DNA of 33,959 bases. It comes from Akkermansia muciniphila (lineage in GTDB: Bacteria > Verrucomicrobiota > Verrucomicrobiia > Limisphaerales > UBA11320). Position numbers and translations under genes: made by a program. Position 1 is the first letter of the stretch; every line of letters begins with the position of its first letter. Below the pieces are notes generated by a model that saw only the letters and a program-made list of their open reading frames with translations, did no database searches and was not told where the DNA came from. The stretch lies in assembly GCA_945861575.1 (NCBI GenBank), contig CAMAVD010000025.1, positions 1-33,959 on the forward strand, given 5' to 3'. Shown here in pieces: positions 26,901 to 33,959 of this stretch.

Positions 26901-29900
26901 CAAGGCAAAGTCGGCGATGACCTCATCGTTCTGTTCTGTTGCCCGGATTTCAATGGTGGCCTCAGCGGCCCCCGCGCTCGCGAGCAGGACTGTGTCGCCA
27001 ACGGGAACGCTGACCTCAAAGGCTCTGGAAAAGGAACGAGCACTCAACCGGGTTGGCAGGGAATGGGTCTGAGACCGGTTGATGAGTGAGACAGCGAGCT
27101 TTCTGCCCCGGCGGTCCAAGGACCCTAGCTCCATCCCGTCCCGGATAGGCAGCCCGTCAATCCGGACTTCTAACGAAGACGGAACGTGTGACTCTCGATG
27201 CCAGCGGAGATTAAACCAGCCGTGATCTTCGGGGGCGTTCCCGGCGATTTCGACTTGGTAATCGCCTTTCATGAAAAGGGGACTCGAGATCTGCAACCAA
27301 GACCTGCGCGGAGTATGAAGGCCGAAGTCATCAGAGCTGTGCCAGTCAGACGCCACAATCCGACCTTCAGGATCTTTGAGGTAGAGATGCCCTGGAAACT
27401 CCGGTGCTTCAACAGACAATGAGAGCGTCTCGGGCTCCTCAGAGCGAAACCGATAGAGAACTGCCGCATGGTGCGGACCCCGAGTTGGAGAAGGTCCTAC
27501 GTCGAGCAGGTCAGAGAGTGAACCTGAGGCGGACGACAGCATGGGTGGCAGGTCTCCCGTGCAGCGCACGGTCACCCGCCCGGTACCGCTCACCCCTCCA
27601 GGCTGGCGCACGACATAGTCAAATCCAATGAGGTCGAGTCTCCACGAATCAGGGTCGGTGCCAAAAAGAAGGCTCGAACCCTCTGAATCCACGCTGACTC
27701 CTGGAGGCGCTTCCGTGGACAAACCGATGATGCGTGAGCCTGGAGGCAGATGATCGTTTTGAAGCACGGCGAGCCGTGTAGGTCCGGCCATCCGAGCCAA
27801 GGTAAACTGATCGTCACGCAGGACCAAGTCTCCCCGAGCGTGCGGGGCCTCCGCAGGTTGCTGAGTCGGGATGAGGATTGCCGCAGCCACCAACGTCACC
27901 AAGTCAGCGGCTGATCTCGTCCCCTCAAAGGCACTGGTGAGGACGAGCCGTCGCCCCAGCATTGCTTCCGCTGGAAGCGGATGCCTCACAATGTCCCAGA
28001 GTCCCCGGTTTTGGGAACATTCATAGTGGGCATCTGGAACAGATGTGCCCGAAAAGAGCTGTTCCTGCTCGACGTCGCAGATGGTTTGCTCGGTCCCTGC
28101 GAGCCATGGCTGCCCGTTGAGCAGGATGACCGGATCCAGATAGGGACTTCCCAGCGCAGATTGCCCATCGGAGACGTGCAGCTCCATCTCGGCAGATTCC
28201 GCGCCGGGAAAGGTTAGGAGACGTTGAGACCAACCCTCATCCCCGCGATTCTGATCCAGAATATGTCCATTCGCATCGATCTGAACCCGATTCTGGATAC
28301 CAAACAGCGAAAAGAATCCACCCACCCAGAGCGGACCTTCCCCGCCCGAAGCCGCGATGGCATTCATCTCCCAAGCACCCGCCCGAGGAACTGTCTGGAA
28401 TCCGTCTCCTTCGAGGCTGCCGTCCGTCAACCGCAACAGTGCGAGCTCCCGGATCCCAAGAGGGCCTTCAATTCGAAGCTGACCAGCCACCACCAATTGC
28501 ACGCCCGTGGCCTCCCCGGAGTCGTCATCCTTCTGCAAATGAAGAGCGGTCACTGATTGAAGGCCGCCCTCGTTCAACGACGAAGGCACCCAGGCATCGT
28601 CCAGCTGCCCTTGCGCCGAGAACCGGGCAATACCATGGCGTTGCTGAGCGTCCACCTTAGAGAATGCGCCCCCTGCAAAGAAGCGACCGTCGGTGGTTGA
28701 GACCATCGTAAGCACAGCCCCATCCGGCAAGGAGGGAGCGGGCTCTACGCGCCCGGTCTTTAGGTTCACACGCGCGAGACTCACAGTCTCACCGCTTACT
28801 CGAACCCCCCCGCCGCACCAGATCGTTCCGTCCTCCATCACCAGGATCGACCGGATATCTCCCTCGATCACACGCGTTGCGCGTCCACCTCGCTCCAGCC
28901 ACCAAAGCCCTTGGGCTCCACCCGCGCAAAATCCTCCATCGACCTGCGCCAAACAACGGATGTGAACTTCCTCGGGAAGCGCAGTCGCGAAAGCTCGATC
29001 ACGAGATCCGTCCGAATTCCAACGCGCCAATCCCTTGAATCGCCCACCCTCCCGAATCTGGCCGCCCGCCACGACACCCCCCTCATGCTCCAACGCAAGG
29101 CATGTCAGGATGTCGGTGACCTCCGTATCGGGGTTGAACTCCTGGTCCAACTGACCGTCGGGTAGAAGCCGTGCGAGATGGAGACGCGGAAATCCACCCG
29201 CTTCGGTGAAAGCTCCAGCAAGGAGGACCCGTCCATCCCCCTGAACCTGGATCGCGCTCACGGCCCCATTTACCGCCGGGGACCAATCCCCGTTGGAATC
29301 ATTCCCCATCCACAAGGCAACGTCCTTGCGGCGTTGCGGATCCGGCTCCTCATAGAGCACGATCAGAGAAGCCCCGTTGATGTTGTGCTGCGGGCTGCGG
29401 GATGCGTGATCCATTTGATAGTCCCCGTCGCCGGCAACCCAGGCCGTAACATCGGCCTGATAGGCTTGCCCGGAAGCGTAGGGATGAAACTTGTCATAGA
29501 CCCACTGATCGTCGTGCGACATGCCCAACGAACGACCCTGAATCCATTTACCATTGAAGGTGAGAAGAGCATTGGCGTCGCTGTGCAAGGAGTCGACCGG
29601 CCCGTGCCAAATCAGAAACGCCTTCCTCACTGGACCGCGAACCCCCACCAGACGCAGCGTGCCGGAGCCGAAATCGCGCAATCCCCCCACACCCGCACTG
29701 GCATAGCCCACTCCCCTAAACATCTGAGAGGAGGTGACGCCTTCTGAAACCACCTCCATCCGATCTTGGGTGTGCAACCCGCAGGCATCCCTCGCCTCCA
29801 GTTCAAAAACATAGCGGCCGGCGGAAGGCAGATCGACGAAAGTCCTTGGTCGATCTGGATGATCGAACCTGGCCGCGACAGGCCCAGAGATTTGTGTCCA

Positions 29901-31643
29901 TAGGACTGGAACAGGAGCACTGCTCACGAAGCTATCTGGCCCAATCCGATCATCCTCCATCTCACCCGCAAGCAACGCGTGCTGTCCGACCGTCAGATCG
30001 GGTCCGGCCCGAACCACAGGAGGTTGGTTGCTTTGCAGAGCCGTCACCTGCACCGCTCCGTCCAGATGGAAGCCGCGGTCCGTCACATGGAAGTGGAGTT
30101 GATAGCGTCCGGGTGACTGGAACCGCGCGATGGCCGTAGCCCCACGACCCTCGATGCGCACAGCTCCCGGCCCTGGATCCGCGGTCCAGGCCACTTCTGC
30201 ATCCATCGAACAACCCGGGCAGTGCCCCTCCAAGGACGTGGAGTTGGGCAACCAGATCGTGCGATCCGATCCCGGATCGACTAAGGGAAAAGGGGACTCC
30301 GCCACGCAGGAGGCAGTAGCGAGGTCCTGAAGGTGTCGCCTTAGATCTGCAAGATGCGGGGTCGGGTGCAAGGCAGACGCGTCGAATGCCAAGCGACCGA
30401 GATGCTCCACGTTCGCATTCGTCGTTAGAGGATAAGCAAAAATCTGGACGCCCGCCTGCCGAGCTCGCTTTGCTATGAGTTCTGTTTCGGCTGCCTGAGC
30501 CCCAACAGCACCCGTGAGGGAGACTTCTCTTCCCACCGAAAGCAAGACCATCACACGGCGCGACGCAGCGTTGGTGAGAAGCCCGAGCCCGCGATCCAGG
30601 CCACTCCCGATGAAAATCTCGTTGCATCCTAGCTTGTCGATACGCGAGCCACGTTGAATGCGACTCAAGGCGGTAAGGAGCTCGGCGCGATCAGAAGTCA
30701 GTGCAGTGTGCGCGTAGCCAACAGCGCAGAACGAGACCAGTCCCATTCGCTGATAGCCCCGAGACAGCGGGAAGCTCCGCATGAGCTCCGCCACCGCGTC
30801 ACGTGTCAACTGCCACTCCACCGCCGTCAGCGCAGTCGATCGGTCTAGAACCACCACGAGATCCGTCGCCTGCCCACAATCTTGAATCACCTGCAGCATC
30901 TGCTGCCCACCACTACCAAGTCTAAAGCCTTCCCCCTGCAATTCCCAGCGCCACTGGCGGTAGGCCTGCCATGGGGATCCGGGAGCCGGCGTAAGCTCTA
31001 CTTGCCGGGCTGCGGCCTCCACATCCGAGGCGGGCAGAGTGCCAAGGAAGTCCATGGCCAGCCGAGTTCCTTGTTCGCGAAGTCGGCCAATCGGGCGGTT
31101 CAGATGAACGAGCGTCCCATCGCTACGGAGCAACACAGGACCTTCGGTCGACCAACCCAATCGATCGCCTGGAAACCCTGCATCCATGGGGCTCACCTGC
31201 ACCGACACCTTGGGCAGGACAGGCGCATGGGGAACGGCAAAGGAAGCCTGCGGTGCCAGCCGGAACGGATGACCCACCACAGCGCGCTGCAATCCCTCCG
31301 GCACTAGAAGCCTCCAGGGAGTGCTCCCCGGTAAGGCATCCTCAACAACCGCCCGATAGTAGCTTTCGATAGCTCCGTCCGAGGGGAGAAGGAAGAGGCT
31401 CTGACCGGGGTCGCCTTTCGCGATCACGGTCGGAGTCTCCGCCCCACCCAATTGAGACAAGCGCTCAATACGAGCCGATTCGTGTAAACCCAGGCCCTCC
31501 AGTTGAATGTGTATTCGACCGTCGGCCCTCGTCTCCGGGGGCCGCAAACGCAGCTCTGCCCCCGCCTGGAAAATCCAGCCGACGTACGCCAGAACACAAA
31601 GACCCGATTGAATCCAACCTCCCCGCAAATTTAGAAACGACAT
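20919..31643 (-). CDS. Giant secreted RHS polymorphic effector with vWA, PKD-like and delta-60 domains and a clan-CD-like peptidase C-terminus
   Basis: The protein has 3574 residues from ATG at 31643, which opens a signal peptide (SGLCVLAYVGWIFQAGA); an upstream TTG is less likely. Order: vWA-like domain (about 260-440, DLVVVLDRST), PKD-like domains (455-632), a region with AFLIWHGPVDS and GASLIVLYEEPD (about 665-785), about seven delta-60-type repeats (795-1170; IQVQGDGRVLLAGAFTEAGG), cadherin/Ig-like domains, an RHS shell from about 1970 (ALIRRYDSWNARGGDFGPGW), many YD repeats, and the RHS core ending DAYGYAEGDPVNHLDPTGH at 3360. The last 214 residues are the variable effector: a hydrophobic stretch, then VDVIVHGSEE (His3477) and VRLVSCSTGG (Cys3518), the His-Gly and Ser-Cys pair of clan CD cysteine peptidases. 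The RHS shell normally encloses the toxin until release. The next gene overlaps by 4 bases and is its likely immunity gene. Confidence 0.9.
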   Translation of the reverse strand: MSFLNLRGGWIQSGLCVLAYVGWIFQAGAELRLRPPETRADGRIHIQLEGLGLHESARIERLSQLGGAETPTVIAKGDPGQSLFLLPSDGAIESYYRAVVEDALPGSTPWRLLVPEGLQRAVVGHPFRLAPQASFAVPHAPVLPKVSVQVSPMDAGFPGDRLGWSTEGPVLLRSDGTLVHLNRPIGRLREQGTRLAMDFLGTLPASDVEAAARQVELTPAPGSPWQAYRQWRWELQGEGFRLGSGGQQMLQVIQDCGQATDLVVVLDRSTALTAVEWQLTRDAVAELMRSFPLSRGYQRMGLVSFCAVGYAHTALTSDRAELLTALSRIQRGSRIDKLGCNEIFIGSGLDRGLGLLTNAASRRVMVLLSVGREVSLTGAVGAQAAETELIAKRARQAGVQIFAYPLTTNANVEHLGRLAFDASALHPTPHLADLRRHLQDLATASCVAESPFPLVDPGSDRTIWLPNSTSLEGHCPGCSMDAEVAWTADPGPGAVRIEGRGATAIARFQSPGRYQLHFHVTDRGFHLDGAVQVTALQSNQPPVVRAGPDLTVGQHALLAGEMEDDRIGPDSFVSSAPVPVLWTQISGPVAARFDHPDRPRTFVDLPSAGRYVFELEARDACGLHTQDRMEVVSEGVTSSQMFRGVGYASAGVGGLRDFGSGTLRLVGVRGPVRKAFLIWHGPVDSLHSDANALLTFNGKWIQGRSLGMSHDDQWVYDKFHPYASGQAYQADVTAWVAGDGDYQMDHASRSPQHNINGASLIVLYEEPDPQRRKDVALWMGNDSNGDWSPAVNGAVSAIQVQGDGRVLLAGAFTEAGGFPRLHLARLLPDGQLDQEFNPDTEVTDILTCLALEHEGGVVAGGQIREGGRFKGLARWNSDGSRDRAFATALPEEVHIRCLAQVDGGFCAGGAQGLWWLERGGRATRVIEGDIRSILVMEDGTIWCGGGVRVSGETVSLARVNLKTGRVEPAPSLPDGAVLTMVSTTDGRFFAGGAFSKVDAQQRHGIARFSAQGQLDDAWVPSSLNEGGLQSVTALHLQKDDDSGEATGVQLVVAGQLRIEGPLGIRELALLRLTDGSLEGDGFQTVPRAGAWEMNAIAASGGEGPLWVGGFFSLFGIQNRVQIDANGHILDQNRGDEGWSQRLLTFPGAESAEMELHVSDGQSALGSPYLDPVILLNGQPWLAGTEQTICDVEQEQLFSGTSVPDAHYECSQNRGLWDIVRHPLPAEAMLGRRLVLTSAFEGTRSAADLVTLVAAAILIPTQQPAEAPHARGDLVLRDDQFTLARMAGPTRLAVLQNDHLPPGSRIIGLSTEAPPGVSVDSEGSSLLFGTDPDSWRLDLIGFDYVVRQPGGVSGTGRVTVRCTGDLPPMLSSASGSLSDLLDVGPSPTRGPHHAAVLYRFRSEEPETLSLSVEAPEFPGHLYLKDPEGRIVASDWHSSDDFGLHTPRRSWLQISSPLFMKGDYQVEIAGNAPEDHGWFNLRWHRESHVPSSLEVRIDGLPIRDGMELGSLDRRGRKLAVSLINRSQTHSLPTRLSARSFSRAFEVSVPVGDTVLLASAGAAEATIEIRATEQNDEVIADFALGVDVQGEQTYNYLLRFHTEAEHHRLFLQAKVAGAGKIEMTASTLEGEHLSGLVFLAESAAGQVQFPVEQASYVWKDVPPGEHILWARSDQGRSQRVRLSAAMPPHLLGTSPDSYVLTLNSGPQALPVLTNDTQGLRLIEVSASSLGEVHLDSGGQLVYQPHTDVLGTEQIRYVAMDDQQIRHEETVDIEIARPRVWIVTPQDAQVVPLENTLGIQVQVDRAFGPAALTRLWDGETRLVEWEIPPFTLNWKPGSTGFHRLLAETLGADGVWHKSSPVTVGVATADDRPPQAEIQFPTEGSFVREGLLEVLGVALDPDGPASYELSLSSPAGTEIQRVSKALGKHADSLGSFDLTQLPNGTYDLLLSVRGGVRESQHQIRFALQSELKIGRLEFSQTDLQLPTDGVPLALIRRYDSWNARGGDFGPGWSLDLYDLDLQLDEERSTRIDPDTEEPFLVREGGGRTVTLTVPGGPRVVFAYSLKPGPSDGGVPCFCYRAEWTPAPGIPATLTALGNRELRFLPFQKSLPPFWLDAGPGTPYENYDFRGWVLTNSEGVAFEVERPLEGRHSLESEGPLLRYVDTYGRPRLRTVRARSGERIELQDDDRIEHLNALGERTRSFVMRRGSHGFISEVFGPASIAADGSTIPGSHPLLKYEYEYGGEGPHLIAVHRLQDRTTGLYTKESYGYTNRNYPHQLSFIRDARGVMLAQNQFDSKGRLIGVSDPVMEVTRLVHDVENRREEITDPLQRKTLHEYDTRGNVVRSISSSGAQTIRQFDEWNRPVAETNASGTASETWVQRGFDDAGRITALTNASGVQRFGYDHAGALLWQIGQAGQATTNHYDVAGRLTNSVTSAGLLRQESRRSYDGRGRLHRLSETGGLVKELQYDPFGFPAEELSLGQTGEVLRRVRRSYDLFGNLLREETVRSVLAGERETNSVSFAYDAQNRRVAETNALGRVRWTRYDASGLVKMELDEMGRATQFHRDRRGLVVQMLAPADAETPATTTRTVYDALGRRVFEIQPTFLPAGTDPLDSVIVSAGTFTEYDAEGRVKRSGRCAGLGIRIRLDVDGLPTSSLVGEPSVLSATETHYDVAGRMAWTRDAAGVLAEFHYDAVGRQIRSVQALGTTVESSQHSLYSAEGTLHATVDAAGRRTDYAYDAMQRRVRTLLPEVDGKRDFVITVYDPLGRSVAETNELGIATGYGYDLMSRLVSVTNALGTPDQIVTSYSYDENGRMLSQTDALGRVTRYAYDAAGRRVSRTLPGGEVERSVYDAAGNLRWRTNFNGRVIEQRFDARNRLLKKVELTPSGETLLAAFSYSATGQRLTQDDPSGATRYAYDDFDRLQMKSKPGWGTLTYDYTPIGRLSTIWIDAAGESWELRYSQDAQGRLTEASMPGYALGAAYSYDIAGNLAGLQYANGVSNRYAYDGRGRLTSLVWEREAAPLARFDYQLNAAGQRIGLQEMLEVDGVPSRDYAWTYDSLQRLTRETITGLVDARYRYDAVGNRLERTSTTPALSNQRLRYDRNDRLDPDEDPLNGNPAYDEDGNPTRGVEGGREFEDVYDAENRLIERRFGKPTAGVEPSGKAASPSRLAIVYDADGAPVQRNLSLESGDGGLVVEQTRFLVEDQNPTGYPQFLAILQGGENRGWEVHQRLLWAKGPVGFATDVGQERQATYWVTDGHGSVRNLDGALNGMGSGTLFDAWGVRLERSRPAGEFSFGIPSLGYAGEWWDEALGVSFLRSRNYAPARGRFLTRDTYEGRLDRPTSRDAYGYAEGDPVNHLDPTGHSIIDTLGTASTLAYLRTSQLVAAHPFLAAAAVVGVSVAVPSLEALPPGTPGPLDEMGQLGRAVRVGGSQTFKALVRFFPFGRRPIRASTFILGTGDDLAKAASWVVAKPGYVDVIVHGSEEAFHVLHNGRWVEVSHRSLAQFLKNNGYKGGPVRLVSCSTGGSPTGVAKDLANKLGAEVIAPSDTLWVHPAGRMTIGAADDVDTGSWQRFLPGL

Positions 31644-31776
31644 AAATGACCGTGTGTGATGCGAGGTTAGGGGGGATTCTAAAACCGACAATCGGGGGAA
31701 CTAGGGGATTTCGGAACAATTCCCGAAAACGTTTCACTAGAAATAGGGAATTTCGGTCTCAACTATCCGAGTGGAC
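31644..31776. other. Leader region of the RHS gene
   Basis: No gene is seen. TTTCGG at 31709-31714 and CCGAAA at 31723-31728 form an imperfect 20-base inverted repeat about 70 bases upstream of the RHS start. It could be an operator. The whole interval from 31644 to 32116 has no gene with homology that I recognise. Confidence 0.25.
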
Positions 31777-31792
31777 CTCTCGATATCGAGAG
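31777..31792. promoter_or_regulatory. Perfect 16-base palindrome
   Basis: CTCTCGATATCGAGAG is a perfect palindrome between the RHS gene and the ATP-grasp gene, which diverge. A dimeric repressor could bind it. The site is about 135 bases upstream of the RHS start and 325 upstream of the ATP-grasp start. Confidence 0.35.
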
Positions 31793-31831
31793 AGTGAACA
31801 GAATGGATCCCAAGCCAGAAGGAGTCGCCCA

Positions 31832-32062
31832 ATGAGGTTCCGCAAGGCCTTTTCATGGCAGGAGAGCCGGAACCACGTTTTGCGACTCTCCCCGCATGTG
31901 GAGGGGTATTCGGAAACGCGGCTCCCCAGTGGAGTGCTGTCTTCAAACGAGACAGCTTCGAAGAAGTCGCAGCTTGCCGATGGAACCCAGCCCACGAGAT
32001 CCACGACGCTGTTCTTCCGGCTGCGCAACCTAATGACACACGGACCCAAGGTGAGCTTTTGA
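31832..32062 (+). CDS. Possible 76-residue ORF of unknown nature
   Basis: A frame from ATG at 31832 has a fair AAGGAG site 7 bases upstream and ends at 32062. The product is basic and serine/threonine-rich (MRFRKAFSWQESRNHVLRLS at the front). I know no domain in it and its composition is not typical of a folded protein. It may be a chance frame in a non-coding repeat. Confidence 0.2.
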   Translation: MRFRKAFSWQESRNHVLRLSPHVEGYSETRLPSGVLSSNETASKKSQLADGTQPTRSTTLFFRLRNLMTHGPKVSF

Positions 32063-32116
32063 GCACATGCCCCCACGGCATTGACACTGGCTCTGTCGTC
32101 CAAGAATGATCTCCCT

Positions 32117-33031
32117 GTGACTCGGGTTTACGACTTGGTAATGACACACACGCTGGACGCCGATGATCTTTTCATTCATCGCGTCCAGTACCATGCCGCG
32201 CGCCTTCGTCTGAATTTCTTTCTGATCGACCCACAGTGGGTGGACCTGTTCCGTGAGAAAATGGAACGTGGCGAGGTCTGGGCTCGTGTCTTGCTGAACA
32301 TGAACAGCGAGCACCACAACGCCCAGGATCCTTATTCGCGACTGGTGCGTCTCGCCGCCGATCGCAAGACCCAGGTCATTGATCATCCTGAGACGGCGTT
32401 GGCCTCTTTCGACAAAGCGCGTCTGCATCCCCGCCTCGTCGACAGCGGCATCCAGGTCCCCTTCACGCGGATCGTCCCCAACGCGGAGGCAAAGGTTTTC
32501 AGACTGACGGACGAGGACCGCATCGCTCTAGGCTCACCCTTCGTCATCAAGCCCTCCCTTGGATATGGGCGGCGCGGTGTCAATATGGAAGCCACCTCTG
32601 AGTCTGATCTTGCGAAGTGCGCGACCGACTGGCCAGGCAACGACTACTTGCTGCAAAAGAGACTCGTTCCCAAAACCATTGGCAATTGGCCCGCCTATTT
32701 CAGGGTTTACTACGCTTTCGGATCCGTGTGGTGTAACTGGTGGAATTGTTACACCGATCACTCCCGACCGGTGACGTCCGAGGAATTCACCACCTTGAGC
32801 CTGCAACCTCTCGAAGAGTTGGTGCGTCGCCTTGCATCCTTGAGCGGAATGCGCTTCTTCTCCACGGAGATCATGCAGACCCCGAACGATGAGTTCGTAT
32901 CGATCGACTACGTGAACGATCAATGCCACATGCTCAGCCAGTCGGCCAACTCCCAGATAGGAGTGCCCGACAGCGTTGTCGAGGCGATCGCACAGCGCCT
33001 AGTCGAAGGGGCCGCGGAACTCGCCCGATGA
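32117..33031 (+). CDS. ATP-grasp family protein
   Basis: The 304-residue protein uses the GTG at 32117 as start; a TTG at 32081 and an ATG at 32141 are alternatives. Typical ATP-grasp marks are PFVIKPSLGYGRRGV (nucleotide-binding lysine and glycine-rich loop), YLLQKRLVP, and near the end MRFFSTEIM with VSIDYVNDQCHM, which supplies metal-binding acidic and Asn residues. ATP-grasp enzymes join a carboxylate to an amine through an acyl phosphate. The substrate here is unknown. The front DLVMTHTLDADDLFIHRVQY is conserved, as I recall, in a family of uncharacterised proteins. It lies 48 bases before radC on the same strand and may share its transcript. Confidence 0.8.
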   Translation: MTRVYDLVMTHTLDADDLFIHRVQYHAARLRLNFFLIDPQWVDLFREKMERGEVWARVLLNMNSEHHNAQDPYSRLVRLAADRKTQVIDHPETALASFDKARLHPRLVDSGIQVPFTRIVPNAEAKVFRLTDEDRIALGSPFVIKPSLGYGRRGVNMEATSESDLAKCATDWPGNDYLLQKRLVPKTIGNWPAYFRVYYAFGSVWCNWWNCYTDHSRPVTSEEFTTLSLQPLEELVRRLASLSGMRFFSTEIMQTPNDEFVSIDYVNDQCHMLSQSANSQIGVPDSVVEAIAQRLVEGAAELAR

Positions 33032-33079
33032 GAGGCTATCCGCCACAAGATCCTCTTTCCCATTCACGAGAGGCCTGCT

Positions 33080-33805
33080 ATGAGCCTCTGCGCCATGGAG
33101 AATTGCCGTATCAAGGATCTTTCACCGCTGGACCGTCCCCGCGAGCGACTTGAGCAGCTCGGAGCGGATGCGCTCCGCCCTGCTGAGCTCATCGCCATCC
33201 TCCTTCGAACGGGGTTGAAGGGCGCTTCCGCCGTGCACGTCGCCGAGGAATTGCTGCGGCAACACTCCTCCCTGCAGGAGCTCGCTCGCGCGCCTCTCGA
33301 ACAATTGCGCTCCGTCAAAGGAATCGGCAGGGACAAGGCCATCGCCCTCCAAGCCGCCTTCACCCTCGCCCGGAGGATGGCCGAGGAGCTCCGGCTAGAA
33401 GCTCCCCTACTGGACACGCCCGACCGGGTAGCCGATCTCCTGCGGGATGAGAACCGCCAGTATACCGTCGAGCACTTTCAAGTCGTGCTGCTCAATACGC
33501 GCCGTCGGTTGATCCGGGTGGAGCACGTGTCCCAAGGCACACTCGACACCCTTCTCGTGCATCCGCGTGACGTCTTCCGAGGGGCCATCCTCGCCAACGC
33601 AGCCGCCCTGATTGTCGCCCACAATCACCCCAGTGGAGATCCGACTCCGTCGGATGCGGATATCCGCGTCACCCGCGACCTGATTCGTGCCGGGCAACTT
33701 CTCAAGATTGAAGTCTTGGACCACGTCATCATCGGTGAACGCACAACCCAACGCCCGCGAGGGTTCGTTTCGCTTAGGGAGCTTGGCTATTGGGCCGGAT
33801 CCTGA
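33080..33805 (+). CDS. radC: RadC family protein (JAB/MPN domain)
   Basis: The 241-residue protein has the usual RadC length and order. The front CRIKDLSPLDRPRERL leads to a helix-hairpin-helix with SVKGIGRDKAIAL (about 78-90). The JAMM metal site is AHNHPSGDPTPSDAD with His181, His183 and Asp194. RadC was once linked to DNA repair, but that role is doubtful; the domain is metallopeptidase-like and is also found in accessory DNA. A GAGAGG site lies just before ATG at 33080; ATG at 33095 is a possible later start. Confidence 0.93.
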   Translation: MSLCAMENCRIKDLSPLDRPRERLEQLGADALRPAELIAILLRTGLKGASAVHVAEELLRQHSSLQELARAPLEQLRSVKGIGRDKAIALQAAFTLARRMAEELRLEAPLLDTPDRVADLLRDENRQYTVEHFQVVLLNTRRRLIRVEHVSQGTLDTLLVHPRDVFRGAILANAAALIVAHNHPSGDPTPSDADIRVTRDLIRAGQLLKIEVLDHVIIGERTTQRPRGFVSLRELGYWAGS

Positions 33806-33852
33806 ACCATACCGAGTTGATTGCGTGATTCCTCAAGATCTTTGATGGTTGC

Positions 33853-33926
33853 TGGGCGGTAACCCCGGGTGTCCCTTCGGTCAACCCGGAGCTACCGGCT
33901 TCGAACCCTCCGGGGTCGGCGGCCCA
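33853..33926. other. Multi-branched inverted-repeat structure after radC
   Basis: TGGGC (33853-33857) can pair with GCCCA (33922-33926). Inside lie a long hairpin, CGGTA/TACCG extended by CCGGGT/ACCCGG (33865-33870 with 33884-33889), and a short hairpin ACCC-TCCG-GGGT (33905-33916). The element starts 47 bases after the radC stop. It may be a terminator-like or structured RNA element, or an interspersed repeat. No T-tract follows on the plus strand. Confidence 0.35.
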
Positions 33927-33959
33927 AGAGATCGTTCACACAAGTAACCCTGCTCTCTG

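Noticed and set aside
33850-33930. A c-di-GMP (GEMM-I) riboswitch on the minus strand, because of GGTAGC and GGGTTACCG
   Set aside because: The conserved GGCAAA and GCAAAGCC parts of that riboswitch are absent and no gene lies downstream in that direction.

Overview
The window looks like a chromosomal segment of a Verrucomicrobiota bacterium (Limisphaerales/Pedosphaera-like). The reasons are the many very large secreted proteins built from lamin-tail, Ig/PKD, cadherin-like, kelch, delta-60 and RHS modules, a shared short C-terminal tail (FYRLIKP / FFRLINP), high GC, and weak Shine-Dalgarno signals. This placement is an inference from protein style, because no rRNA is present. No tRNA, rRNA, CRISPR array or intact insertion sequence was seen.

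Layout, left to right. (1) 1-4.6 kb, minus strand: the N-terminal part of a secreted lamin-tail protein that runs off the edge, a secreted GH32-type glycosidase, a zone of gene remnants, and an exported histidine phosphatase. (2) 4.6-6.5 kb: a gene-poor stretch with a DUF433/DUF5615 toxin-antitoxin pair whose toxin half is broken, a 38-residue zinc-ribbon peptide and a 52-residue membrane peptide. (3) 6.5-14.9 kb, minus strand: three exported proteins, namely a small one with a tail module, a 14-repeat kelch protein that has lost its 5' end next to a hairpin repeat, and a 1698-residue metzincin metalloprotease with three copies of one accessory module. (4) 15.2-20.3 kb: a large hybrid sensor kinase (CHASE, two PAS, HisKA, HATPase, REC) surrounded by decayed signalling genes: its adjacent response regulator with a one-base frameshift, a second regulator lacking its first strand and fused tail-to-tail to the first, a decayed chemoreceptor-like gene fused to a CheW piece, and an AAA ATPase stub. 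(5) 20.5-31.6 kb, minus strand: a 3574-residue secreted vWA/PKD/delta-60/RHS protein with a variable C-terminal domain that looks like a clan-CD cysteine peptidase, followed with a 4-base overlap by a 126-residue protein that is probably its immunity partner. (6) 32.1-33.8 kb, plus strand: an ATP-grasp protein and radC, followed by a strongly structured inverted-repeat element.

The most interesting item is the giant RHS effector with its overlapping small partner. The other theme is repeated decay by truncation, frameshift and fusion, which suggests an accessory region that gains and loses DNA often.
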